From contig CANMLD010000008.1 of assembly GCA_947498315.1 (NCBI GenBank), forward strand, positions 1 to 52,530: 52,530 bases of DNA, given 5' to 3'. The notes beneath the pieces were generated by a model. It was not told the origin of the DNA, searched no databases, and saw only the letters and a list, made by a program, of their open reading frames with translations. Origin of the DNA: Pseudomonadota bacterium (GTDB taxonomy: Bacteria > Myxococcota_A > UBA9042 > GCA-2863065). Of this stretch, positions 42,309 to 50,667 are shown piece after piece. Position numbers and translations under genes: made by a program. Each line of letters opens with the position of its first letter. The first letter of the stretch is position 1.

Positions 42309-44366
42309 GTGACCCGACTCATCCTGCCCAGCTCGCTCGTGGCCCTCGCCCTCGTCGTCAGCCCTCATTCGGCCTCTGCCGAAGAAGGCATGTGGCTCTT
42401 CAATCAGTTCCCGGCCGACAAAGTCCAGGCGGCCTACGGCTGGAAGCCCGACGCTGCCTGGCTCGACGCGGTGCGACTCGCCTCGGTCAGGCTCGAAGGC
42501 GGCTGCTCAGGCAGCTTCGTGTCGAAGAGCGGGCTCGTGATGACGAATCATCACTGCGCTGAGAGCTGCATCGACGAGCTGAGCTCGCCCAAAAACGACT
42601 ACCGCACGAACGGCTACTACGCCGAGCAGCCGGCCATGGAGCGGCGTTGCCCGAATATGGCGATGGCGCAGCTCGTGGCGATCGAGGACGTGACGGCGCG
42701 GGTTCAGGCCGCGGGCGCGGGGAAGACCGATCAAGTGGCTCTCGACGCCATGAAGGCGGAGAAGGCCACGATTGAGGCGGGGTGCCCCAAAGGGCCGACC
42801 ACTCGTTGCGAGGTCGTTGAGCTCTACGATGGCGGGAAGTACGACCTCTACACCTATCAACGCTACGAAGACGTGCGACTCGTCTTCGCGCCCGAGTTCC
42901 GCGCGGCGTTCTTCGGCGGCGATCCCGACAACTTCGAGTTCCCGCGCTACTGCCTCGACGCGACCTTCTTTCGCGTCTATCAGGACGGGAAGCCGCTCGA
43001 CACTCCGAGCCACTTCACGTGGTCCGAATCAGGGACGCGTGAGGGCGACCTGACCTTCGTGAGCGGGCACCCGGGGTCGACGAGCCGTCTTCAGACGCTC
43101 TCGGAGATCGAGACTTGGCGCGACTACGGGCTCGTCTCGCGCATCGCGTTCTTGTCGGAGCTTCGCGGCGCCCTCCGCGGCTACGCCCATCGCGGCAAGG
43201 AGCAGGCAAGGCACTCGATGGGCACGCTCTTCGGCGTCGAGAACGGCCTCAAAGCCTTCAAGGGCGAGTTCGAGGCGCTCCGGGAGCCGGGGCTCATGAA
43301 GCAGCTTCGCGATAATGAGGCCTCGCTGCGTGCCAAGGCGGCGGGGACCGACGTGGCCGGCTCCTGGGACGCCATCGCCGCTGCGCAGGAGGTCTGGAAG
43401 ACGCTCATCTACCGCCACCGCCTCATCGAGTCGGGCCGGGGCTTCAGCTCGGACCTCCTCAGCATGGCGCGGGTTCTCGTCCGGGGAACGGCCGAGCTCG
43501 CGAAGCCCAACACGGAGCGGCTCCGCGAGTACACCGAGTCCGCGCTGCCGGGCCTGAAGCAGGACCTCTTCAGCGAGGCTCCAATCTATAAAGAATTCGA
43601 GATCTTCCGGCTCGCCTGGTCGCTCGACAAGCTGCGAGAGATCCTCGGGCCGGACGACGCCTTCGTGAAGACCGTCCTCGGCAAAGAGTCACCGGAGCAG
43701 CTCGCCAAGCGCGTGATCGCGGGGACCAAGCTCCATGACGTGGCGCTACGGCGGAAGCTCTTCGAGGGAGGCGCTGCTGCCGCGGCCGCGAGCACTGACC
43801 CGCTCATCGTGCTCGCGCGGCTCATCGATCCCGAAGCCCGCACATTGCGGAAGCGCTACGAAGACGAGGTGGAGGCAGTCCTCGTCAAGAGCCATGCGTC
43901 CATCGCCAAAGCGCGCTTTCAGGCCTTCGGTCACTCGATCTACCCGGATGCGACGTTCACCCTCCGCCTGTCGTACGGGAGCGTGAGGGGCTACGTCGAA
44001 AGCGGCCAACCCGTGGCGCCCTACACGACGCTGGGCGGAGCCTTCGACCGCCACACCGGCGCCGACCCCTTCCGGCTGCCCGACTCGTGGCTCGCGAACA
44101 AGGCAGCCCTCGACCTGACCGTGCCCTATAACCTCGTCACGACCAACGACATCATCGGCGGCAACTCGGGCTCGCCCGTCATCGACAAGGAGCGCCGCAT
44201 CGTCGGGCTCATCTTTGACGGCAACATTCAAAGCCTCGGCGGCGACTACGGCTTCGACGCCGCCGTCAACCGTGCCGTCGCCGTGGACGCCCGGGGCATT
44301 CTGCATACGGCGAAGGTGATCTACCGGGCAGAGCGTCTCGTGATCGAGCTCCTGGGGAGGCCATGA
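42309..44366 (+). CDS. S46 family serine dipeptidyl-peptidase, DPP7-type pocket
   Basis: Exported dipeptidyl-peptidase of 685 residues. Start GTG 42309 has TAGGAG 6 bases upstream; signal peptide TRLILPSSLVALALVVSPHSASA. The trypsin-like triad: His in VMTNHHCA (81/82), Asp in GGDPDNFEFPRY, Ser 620 in GGNSGSP. The specificity residue 18 positions after the Ser is Gly 638 (FDGN), as in DPP7, where DPP11 has Arg, so cleavage after hydrophobic residues is predicted rather than after acidic ones. The EGMWLFNQFP start of the mature enzyme is typical. S46 peptidases release dipeptides for protein-feeding bacteria, fitting a predatory or proteolytic lifestyle. Confidence 0.93.
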   Translation: MTRLILPSSLVALALVVSPHSASAEEGMWLFNQFPADKVQAAYGWKPDAAWLDAVRLASVRLEGGCSGSFVSKSGLVMTNHHCAESCIDELSSPKNDYRTNGYYAEQPAMERRCPNMAMAQLVAIEDVTARVQAAGAGKTDQVALDAMKAEKATIEAGCPKGPTTRCEVVELYDGGKYDLYTYQRYEDVRLVFAPEFRAAFFGGDPDNFEFPRYCLDATFFRVYQDGKPLDTPSHFTWSESGTREGDLTFVSGHPGSTSRLQTLSEIETWRDYGLVSRIAFLSELRGALRGYAHRGKEQARHSMGTLFGVENGLKAFKGEFEALREPGLMKQLRDNEASLRAKAAGTDVAGSWDAIAAAQEVWKTLIYRHRLIESGRGFSSDLLSMARVLVRGTAELAKPNTERLREYTESALPGLKQDLFSEAPIYKEFEIFRLAWSLDKLREILGPDDAFVKTVLGKESPEQLAKRVIAGTKLHDVALRRKLFEGGAAAAAASTDPLIVLARLIDPEARTLRKRYEDEVEAVLVKSHASIAKARFQAFGHSIYPDATFTLRLSYGSVRGYVESGQPVAPYTTLGGAFDRHTGADPFRLPDSWLANKAALDLTVPYNLVTTNDIIGGNSGSPVIDKERRIVGLIFDGNIQSLGGDYGFDAAVNRAVAVDARGILHTAKVIYRAERLVIELLGRP

Positions 44367-44579
44367 GGGACTGAGCGGTCCCTGCTGCAGGCTCGGCCCG
44401 GAAGCTTGACGAAAGCTGGATTCGAGCGCTGCCCTGCCTGAGGCGACCGCTAACGGAGGTGTTCAATGAGCGAAAAGGAGCAGGAGTCTGCCGGAGGCCG
44501 GAATGTCCGCGGCCGACGTTGGCTCGACTAGGCGCTCAGTGGACCCGGCGGCCAGGGACCCGAAGCGCTGTCGAGCCAA

Positions 44580-45215
44580 GTGCACGCAGAGATGGAGGAC
44601 GCGCTCGGCCAGGATCTAGGCGATGTGCGCATCCACCGCCGCAGCGAACGGGCAGACGACCGTGAGGCCCGCGCCTTCGCCGAGGGCAGTGAGATTCACT
44701 TTGCTCCAGGTGAGTTCAGCCCGGCCACGGGGGAAGGGCGCGAGCTCCTCATTCACGAGCTCGTCCACGTCGCACAGAACCAGCTCGCCGATCAGGGCCA
44801 GGGCCGGCCGGCATCGCAAGGCGACCGCGAGACGGAGGCACGACAGATCGCGAACGCGGGCGCCGGCAGCCCAGAAGTTCAGGGCGCTCCTCGGCAGCCT
44901 CAATATGATCTGCGCTCGAACGTCGATGGCATCCTGGTGCAACGCAGAGACGATAAAGGCCTCCTCATCGTCCTCCGTGTGGAGCTCGCGTCGGCCGAAG
45001 ACGTCCGCGCGGTGTTAGCCGACGTTCCCACGATGCGGCGCATCTCGGGGGCACTGAGCCGCAGCCTAGTTCCGCTTTTCCGCGAGGCCGCCGCTCGCCG
45101 GCTCGCGGCGTCGGGGGCCTATGGCGAGGCGTTCGGGCTGCTTGCTCCTCAGCAGCGTCGCCGCGACGCAGTGCCAAAACCTCGCTGGCTACGGGGGTCA
45201 GGTGCAGCAGCGTGA
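44580..45215 (+). CDS. DUF4157 domain fragment of the pseudogene
   Basis: An open frame from GTG 44580 that could still be translated: VHAEMEDALGQDLGDVRIHRRSER, GSEIHFAPGEFSPATGEGRELLIHELVHVAQ (HExxH motif in HELVH), a Gln-rich linker, then helical sequence to the frameshift. The last about 13 residues (PRWLRGSGAAA) are out of frame with the ancestral protein. A separate start with GGAG-like spacing is not clear. Confidence 0.55.
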   Translation: MHAEMEDALGQDLGDVRIHRRSERADDREARAFAEGSEIHFAPGEFSPATGEGRELLIHELVHVAQNQLADQGQGRPASQGDRETEARQIANAGAGSPEVQGAPRQPQYDLRSNVDGILVQRRDDKGLLIVLRVELASAEDVRAVLADVPTMRRISGALSRSLVPLFREAAARRLAASGAYGEAFGLLAPQQRRRDAVPKPRWLRGSGAAA

Positions 45216-47016
45216 GCTGCAGGAGCGCGTCATTCAGACGAGCGAGGACATTCGACTCGTTCGAGCCGCGTTCAGTCTGTATTGGAATGTTCGCCTCGAC
45301 ACGCAGGGAGGCCGGCTCGATAGGGACGACGCCGGCCCGCGGCGAGCCGAGAGCGTCTCGGCGCCCTGGACCGTCGATCGGCTCAATCAAATGCACGCGG
45401 CGCTCCGAACGCTGCCCGAGGCCGACGTGCGGAGTGGGGCCTTCCAGAGGCTCACGCTCGAGGCAAATAGCGGCGGGGGTTCGTTCCAAAACGATCGGAG
45501 AGCCTCGACCTACGGGCAGTTCCAGATTGGGGCTGACGTCTCGGACAGGCGGGTGCCCGCGCACTTCTTGATGGTTGCAGCGGCTACCGGCCAGACCCAA
45601 CTTCAGCTCGACGCGGTCGATGGGCTCGACGCCGGCCACACCGTCTCCATCCGCTCGGGCGCGAGCGTCGAGCAGGGCACTGTCGCGAGCGTCGACGCGG
45701 CAGCGCGGACGGTCACGCTCGCCCGGGCGTTGCTCCGCAACCAAGCCGTTGGCGCGAACGTGGACGCTCAGGTCACGAGCTCAGAAGAGTATCGGACGAC
45801 TGGCATACAGCTCTCACGGGACACGGCGGCCGGTGCCACGTCGGTCGTCCTCTCCGAACTGGGAAGCCTCGCGACCGGTGACGTCGTCATGGTGGGCGTT
45901 GGCTCGGACGGCGGCGAACGTCGCACTTTGGGCTCCGTCGACGCGGCCACCCGGACAATCACTTTCGACGCACCGCTCCTACGGGCGCACTTTCAGACCG
46001 ACCGCGTCGCCGTCGCACGAATGCCCGAGGTTGCCCGTACCCTGGCTGCTGCGGCGGGAGCAGGATCGACGACGCTGGTCGTCAGCTCGGTCTTCGGGCT
46101 CGAGCCGGGGGTGGACCTCTTGATCGCGCCAGGCACGCCGGCCCAGGAGCGAGTTCGCGTTCAGGCGGCCAACAGCGCCACGTCGACTCTGACCCTCGCT
46201 GCGCCTCTCTCAGGGGCCCATGCCAGCTCCACCCCGCTCGAGCGGGTGAGCCCTGCGGCGGGCTACCGGATCACTGCAAACGTACATCAGAGAGCACACA
46301 CTCTGGTGCTGAACGATGTCTCTAACCTAAACCCACAGACCATGCTGATGATCGACGAGGGAGGACCTCACAACACACCAACAACCGTCGTCTCGGTGGA
46401 CGCTGCCACCCGTACAGTGACCATCGACACCGACCTCGACTACGATCACCCCGGAGGGACAACGCTCGCCCCCGTACGCGGCTACGTTAGCCACGAGGTC
46501 GTCGACGCCACCCTCGTAGGTGGAACTTCGCTGGGCTTGAACACCATCGTCAACCTGCACGCGGGTGATCGCATCACGCTCGGTCGCAACACGGCCCTTG
46601 AAGAAGCGGTCGTCATCCGCAGCATCGTTGCTGTCACGCGCACCCTCACACTCACCGCAGGTCTGACGAGGGCGCATCCGGCCCGGACGACCCTCGGACT
46701 CCCCGAATGGCGCGAGCTCTCTGCGGGGTGGCTCTCAGGGGTCGTGCGCCATGAGATCGCCCATGCCGTCGATGAGGTACTCGGTGCCAGCGGGACACGC
46801 GAGTTCAAACAGACCATCGGGGGTTGGCGAGAGAGCACCAACTTCGAGGCTTGGGCGGCCCAGATGGGCGACCCCTGGCATACGAACAGCGGCGCCGTGA
46901 TCTCCGCCGCCGAACGCGCCGGGATCAAGGCGCGGATCGTTGCCCGAATGCAGGTCAGCGGTGCGCAGGCCCTCGACCAAGGACTGGCTGCCAGTCACCC
47001 CATCCGGCGGTACTGA
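45121..47016 (+). CDS. Beta-module/HEXXH metallopeptidase fragment of the pseudogene
   Basis: An open frame whose first about 19 residues are out of frame with the ancestral gene; the authentic part begins around LAGYGGQVQQRE. It contains an N helical part (about 20-155), five modules of about 60 residues (about 158-545) each ending in SVDAATRTVTLxxPLxxxHA, and a peptidase HEIAHAVDEVLG (about 560-575). The HEXXH third ligand (Glu of EFFAE) would lie beyond the TGA. Whether any product is made is unknown. Confidence 0.5.
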   Translation: MARRSGCLLLSSVAATQCQNLAGYGGQVQQRELQERVIQTSEDIRLVRAAFSLYWNVRLDTQGGRLDRDDAGPRRAESVSAPWTVDRLNQMHAALRTLPEADVRSGAFQRLTLEANSGGGSFQNDRRASTYGQFQIGADVSDRRVPAHFLMVAAATGQTQLQLDAVDGLDAGHTVSIRSGASVEQGTVASVDAAARTVTLARALLRNQAVGANVDAQVTSSEEYRTTGIQLSRDTAAGATSVVLSELGSLATGDVVMVGVGSDGGERRTLGSVDAATRTITFDAPLLRAHFQTDRVAVARMPEVARTLAAAAGAGSTTLVVSSVFGLEPGVDLLIAPGTPAQERVRVQAANSATSTLTLAAPLSGAHASSTPLERVSPAAGYRITANVHQRAHTLVLNDVSNLNPQTMLMIDEGGPHNTPTTVVSVDAATRTVTIDTDLDYDHPGGTTLAPVRGYVSHEVVDATLVGGTSLGLNTIVNLHAGDRITLGRNTALEEAVVIRSIVAVTRTLTLTAGLTRAHPARTTLGLPEWRELSAGWLSGVVRHEIAHAVDEVLGASGTREFKQTIGGWRESTNFEAWAAQMGDPWHTNSGAVISAAERAGIKARIVARMQVSGAQALDQGLAASHPIRRY

Positions 47017-47097
47017 GACGACGGCGTGCCGGTCATCGAGGCATCCAAGATGACCCGCTTCGGTCGGACATTCTGGCAAAACCCATCCCGCATACGC

Positions 47098-47140
47098 AAG
47101 TTAAATAAATATTTTTTACATAAATAAACATTAAAATAAT
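47098..47140. other. AT-rich insertion in the metallopeptidase pseudogene
   Basis: The stretch beginning TTAAATAAATATTTTTTACA is about 90% A+T in otherwise about 65-70% GC DNA, and interrupts the coding sequence between FWQNP and YKNYKTEV. It carries several stops in all frames. I see no inverted repeat or obvious duplicated target, so its origin is unclear. Confidence 0.7.
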
Positions 47141-47423
47141 TACAAGAACTACAAGACGGAGGTCCAGCACAATCGTGTACGTGACTACTCGAGCTTCTCT
47201 GCCGCCGAGTTCTTCGCCGAGGTCTACACCGTCTTCGATGCGGAGGTAGGGCAGACTCCAGCGGTAGAGCCGGGTCGGCTGGTGCCCCTGCCGGCGTGGC
47301 GCGAGTGGATACGAACAAACATTCATGATCGTGGACGTACCCCGGCCGCCGCAACCAGCGCCAGCACCACCAATCCGTCCATTGGGATGAGCGCGAACAC
47401 TCCGGGCCCAGGGACCTGACGCC

Positions 47424-48059
47424 GTGTCGCCTTCGGCTCTTGGCCGTGGAGTCTTCGCGCTAGGACTCGCTGTCGCTCTGCCCCCTCGAGACCTCGTCGC
47501 GGAGCCGCCCCAGCCCATGAACCCCGCATCATCACAGCAGGACTTCGAGCGTGCGGCGACTCACTTCCTTGACGCCATCTCCCTCCCTTCAGGCCGCCCA
47601 CCAGCGCGTCGGCTCCTCGTGCCCGGCGCGCCTCCAGAAGCCGACGCAGCCCCGGATCACCTCGGCGTGGACGGCCTCTACGCGTTCGAGCTCCCGCGGC
47701 GGGGCAAAATCTTTGTGCGGGGCTTTGACGCCGCGGACGGGCGCGTCGTCCTCGGCCACGAAACGGCGACGCTGCCTGTGTTGCTCCGGGCTTGCGCGCT
47801 GCTCACCCCGACGCCGCGGGTCTCGCCACACGGGCTCGCCGAACGGCTCGTTTGGCTCCAGCCGGAACAGGGGTCGGTCCTAACGGGGACGTCGGATCCT
47901 TTCGCGAACGAACCATCAGAGGACCTCGCGCCCCACTTCGCAGAGGCGCCGGACGGGGGGCTCGTGCTCACGTACACGACTGTGATTAGCGGGCGTACCG
48001 GCTCCCGTCGCCGCGTGCCGCACGCGCTCCGGATCGGTCCGGGCTACGAGGTGCGCTGA
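47424..48059 (+). CDS. Hypothetical protein with signal-like N terminus
   Basis: 211 residues from GTG 47424, four bases after the pseudogene stop, so the two were probably one operon. The N terminus GRGVFALGLAVALPPRDLVA is weakly hydrophobic. The rest has a beta-rich pattern (DGLYAFELPRRGKIFVRGFDAADGRVVLGHETATLP, GGLVLTYTTVISGRTGSRRRVPHALRI). I do not recognise a family. It may be an accessory or immunity-like partner of the metallopeptidase, but that is only positional inference. Confidence 0.6.
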   Translation: MSPSALGRGVFALGLAVALPPRDLVAEPPQPMNPASSQQDFERAATHFLDAISLPSGRPPARRLLVPGAPPEADAAPDHLGVDGLYAFELPRRGKIFVRGFDAADGRVVLGHETATLPVLLRACALLTPTPRVSPHGLAERLVWLQPEQGSVLTGTSDPFANEPSEDLAPHFAEAPDGGLVLTYTTVISGRTGSRRRVPHALRIGPGYEVR

Positions 48060-48065
48060 GCGCCC

Positions 48066-48863
48066 TTGAGCAAGATTCGCACCACCGAGCTGTGCTGTCC
48101 CGCCTGCGGCCACCTGTGGCAGGCCATCCTGTTCGACAGCGTCAACGCGACCCGCCTCCTTCACGTGACCGACCAGATCCTGGACGGTACGTTCGAGCGA
48201 GAGCGCTGTCCCGAGTGCGAAGAGGCCCTCCAGCCCGAGCATGACCTCCTCTACTCGGACCTCGCCCGTGGCCTCTGGGTGGTCATGCGGCCCCCGGCCA
48301 CCCGCGAGGCCCTCGAGCGCATCGAAGAGACCGTCCCCAGCGTGTTTGGGGCCACGTGCGACTCCGCCCCGCCCATCGTCCGCGCCCACTTGACCGACGT
48401 GATCCCGCGGCTCGTCTTCGGCCAACGCGAGCTCCGCGAGTGCCTGACGGTGGAACGCCTTGGCGTCCCGGCGGCGCTCGTCGAATGCGCCAAGCTTCGG
48501 ATGTTCCGGGAGCTACTGCCGGAGCTCGCGACGCTCGGCCCAACTCACCTACTCTCCGAAGGCGTCGTCCACGACGGCGCGGATGCACGATTCGTCGCCA
48601 TCCGCGCGGCGGTCGGCGGACCGGCCGGTGTCGTTCACCTGCCGATGACGGCTTTGGGTGAGTTGGCCGAGAAGGAGAGCGAGTACCGAGCCCGTTATCC
48701 CGCCCTCTTCGAGCGGCCCTACGTGAGCATGCGTCGGTACATGTGTTACGTGGCGTGCCCAGTGCCGCCGTTCTGGGCCGCTCGTTGCGCTGGGCATGGC
48801 AATACGCCCGAATCGGTGCATCCCTCGGGGGTGCGAAATTCAAGCCATGCAAGTTCTGTGTAG
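48066..48863 (+). CDS. CpXC-domain protein
   Basis: Start TTG 48066 (7 bases after the previous stop). The N-terminal CpXC domain is clear: ELCCPACGHLWQAILFDSVNATRL then ERCPECEEALQPEH, two CxxC pairs, with the conserved F-x-SVNA segment. The central part is helical (REALERIEETVPSVFG). CpXC proteins are small cytoplasmic zinc-binding proteins of unknown role. The last about 35 residues (PPFWAARCAGHGNTPESVHPSGV) look non-homologous and may come from altered 3' DNA. Confidence 0.78.
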   Translation: MSKIRTTELCCPACGHLWQAILFDSVNATRLLHVTDQILDGTFERERCPECEEALQPEHDLLYSDLARGLWVVMRPPATREALERIEETVPSVFGATCDSAPPIVRAHLTDVIPRLVFGQRELRECLTVERLGVPAALVECAKLRMFRELLPELATLGPTHLLSEGVVHDGADARFVAIRAAVGGPAGVVHLPMTALGELAEKESEYRARYPALFERPYVSMRRYMCYVACPVPPFWAARCAGHGNTPESVHPSGVRNSSHASSV

Positions 48864-49047
48864 CATTGAGCCTGCGATTTCAATGGGTTGCGAGCGCCTA
48901 CGAGTTTTCGAAATTGGCTGGGCACGACTCGCCCTTCCCTTTAAGCCGTTCTCGCCCGGCCGCACACGACCGCACTCGCGCTTTTGCCACCTAGCGCACA
49001 ACAAGGAGCGCACTGGGGCGTGCAACGCAACACCGGTTGCGAAGGTT
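48864..49047. other. Intergenic region before family 1 copy 2
   Basis: 184 bases with no gene recognised. No T-loop or anticodon-like stem that would support a tRNA is visible. Confidence 0.35.
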
Positions 49048-49270
49048 CTAGGAGTCTGCTGTTTTTCGGACCGAGTAGGCCGAAGCGATGCCGTACGGGA
49101 GCAAGGAAGGCTATTCTGGCGCTTGACGGCGGGGGACACCCCCGCGGCCCCCGAGGGAGAAACGGCCGGAGCGTACCAAAAGGTACGTGAGGACGTATCG
49201 CAGACATCTGACGCCGCTCCCATCCGGCAGCGCGAAGGCATGCGACGGGAGAAAAGCAGCAAGCTCCTAG
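49048..49270. mobile_element. Dispersed inverted-repeat element, family 1, copy 2
   Basis: 223 bp, in the opposite orientation to copy 1. Ends CTAGGAGTCTGCTGTTTTTC and, in reverse complement from the right, CTAGGAGCTTGCTGCTTTTC; CTAG is present at both edges and may be a duplicated target. The interior carries GGTACC-type and GGGGG-CCCCC hairpins. It is non-coding in any sensible way and lies between the CpXC gene and the ABC exporter. Confidence 0.88.
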
Positions 49271-49320
49271 GGCCGCCCTCATTGACTAAGAGGCCCTGAA
49301 GAGATGACCTCGGCGCGATG

Positions 49321-50667
49321 CTATCGATGTCGTCGTTTCAGCCCCCCGCCCGCCAGCGACACCCCGAGCCCCAGAAGCACGAGCGCGGCCGCGGGGCCTG
49401 CAGCGGCCGCGAAGTCGAGCCCGCGCCACGTGGCGGCAGCGAACCCCTTGGTAGCCCAATGGGTCGGCAAGACCTGCGCGATTGACTGAACCCAGTCCGG
49501 AAGCAAGAAGCTCGGCATCCAAGCGCCACCCAGGAAGCTCGCGACGAGCGAGAAGAAGGTCCCGAACGAGGCGGCTTGGCGTGGCGACGTGCACCGGTCC
49601 GAGCGGGCTACCGAGAACGAGCTGATGAAGACCGCCTGGCCAAGCAGAACCAGAAGGAAGCCAGCCCACGAGCCTTGAACTCGGACGCCAAAGAGGCCAA
49701 TGGCCACCGAGAACACGAGGACCCCGATCACGGTCGCCAAGCAGACGGTCGCGAGCCACTTGCCGATGCGAACGGTGACGGCGCTCGACGGTGACATGTC
49801 AATCCGATTGTCGAGCCCGAGCGCCCGGTCCGCGATGCGTTCCTTGGCTTGTTCGATCCCGAAGAAGAGGAGGAACATACAGAGCATCCCGGCGAAGTTG
49901 TGAGCGTACGTGTCGTAGTCGGCCCTGCCACCGGGGGGCCCGGCGACCTCGACTCGGTCGAATGGCGAGCCGAGGCCTGAGAGCACGGGCTTGGGCGCGT
50001 TCGAGCCCGGTGGGGCGGCGGCAGGGTCGACCGGGCTCACGAGCATCTGTCCGGCGAGATCGAAGACGATCGCCGCTGCCCTCGACGCGTCGTCGACGCC
50101 AGCCAACCGAAAGACCGTGCCTAGGCCAGCCTCGTAGGCGGGGCGGTCAACCCCAGTGGTCAGAGCCGTGATCTTGTGTTCGTACCAGAGGCCCTTGATG
50201 ACGCCTTCTACGAGCCCGAGCTCTCCCTGTTTCGACGGATCAACCAGCAGCTTCATCGGCGCATCGTCGCCAGCGCCGGGCAGAAGCAACGCGGCGGACG
50301 AGTCTCCGCGGCCGACCGCAAGCTCAGCCTCGGCGAGGGTGACGGTCTCGACCTTTAGAGCGGACGTCTCCGAGAGCGTCTTCAAAAAGCTCTTCGCCGT
50401 CTCGGTCGGCGCCGATCCCTCGACCACCAGCAATGCGGTGCGTGCGGACCGCGGCGCAAAGAGCGTTCCGAGGAGCGCTCCGAGGACGATCGGGAGCACG
50501 ATTGAGCTGATGGCGCCGTTCCGGTCGCGGACGAAGCGCAAGACGTCTCGTCGAATGATCGCGACCAGGATCGCGCTCGATGACCCTCTGGGGGCAGAGG
50601 CCGGCAGTTTGGGCGGCAGGTCAGGCGGCAGGTCAGGCGGCAGGTCAGGCGTCAGTTCGGGCGGCAT
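49321..50667 (-). CDS. ABC-2 type exporter permease
   Basis: 448 residues, ATG 50667. An N-terminal membrane helix (SIVLPIVLGALLGTLF, about 54-69) precedes a large extracytoplasmic domain (about 75-265), then five membrane helices near the C terminus (NFAGMLCMFLLFFGI, LATVCLATVIGVLVFSVAIGLFGV, FGTFFSLVASFLGGAWMPSFLL, AAAAGPAAALVLLGLGVSL). This is the ABC2_membrane_3 layout of drug/lipid/Na exporters. The N terminus has a repeat-encoded PDLPPDLPPDLPPKLP. It overlaps the ATPase by 16 bases. Confidence 0.92.
   Translation of the reverse strand: MPPELTPDLPPDLPPDLPPKLPASAPRGSSSAILVAIIRRDVLRFVRDRNGAISSIVLPIVLGALLGTLFAPRSARTALLVVEGSAPTETAKSFLKTLSETSALKVETVTLAEAELAVGRGDSSAALLLPGAGDDAPMKLLVDPSKQGELGLVEGVIKGLWYEHKITALTTGVDRPAYEAGLGTVFRLAGVDDASRAAAIVFDLAGQMLVSPVDPAAAPPGSNAPKPVLSGLGSPFDRVEVAGPPGGRADYDTYAHNFAGMLCMFLLFFGIEQAKERIADRALGLDNRIDMSPSSAVTVRIGKWLATVCLATVIGVLVFSVAIGLFGVRVQGSWAGFLLVLLGQAVFISSFSVARSDRCTSPRQAASFGTFFSLVASFLGGAWMPSFLLPDWVQSIAQVLPTHWATKGFAAATWRGLDFAAAAGPAAALVLLGLGVSLAGGGLKRRHR
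50612..50659. repeat. 12-bp tandem repeat in the permease N terminus
   Basis: GGCGGCAGGTCA at 50612, 50624 and 50636 and a variant GGCGTCAGTTCG at 50648. On the minus strand it encodes the TPDLPPDLPPDL N terminus. Divisible by three, so tolerated in frame. Confidence 0.85.

Larger units (their letters stand above)
44466..47419 (+). pseudogene. DUF4157 plus HEXXH metallopeptidase protein with multiple lesions
   Basis: One ancestral gene of about 950 codons can be followed with four lesions: an amber TAG at codon 22 (44529) after ATG 44466, which has GGAGG upstream; a +1 frameshift near 45178 (CCAAAACC); an in-frame TGA at 47014; and an AT-rich insertion at about 47098-47140 with a further frame change. 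The pieces read SGPGGQGPEAL.. DUF4157 with HELVH; a helical peptidase N part; five beta modules; HEIAHAVDEVLG; and a C-terminal EFFAEVYTVF ... LPAWREWIRTNIHD that is in frame only after the insertion and ends at 47419. DUF4157 proteins often accompany contractile injection systems, but none is nearby. Sequencing errors could explain one lesion, hardly all four. Confidence 0.7.

Noticed and set aside
48864-49047. Possible tRNA near the CpXC gene
   Set aside because: No GGTTCGAATCC-type T-loop or cloverleaf could be drawn.
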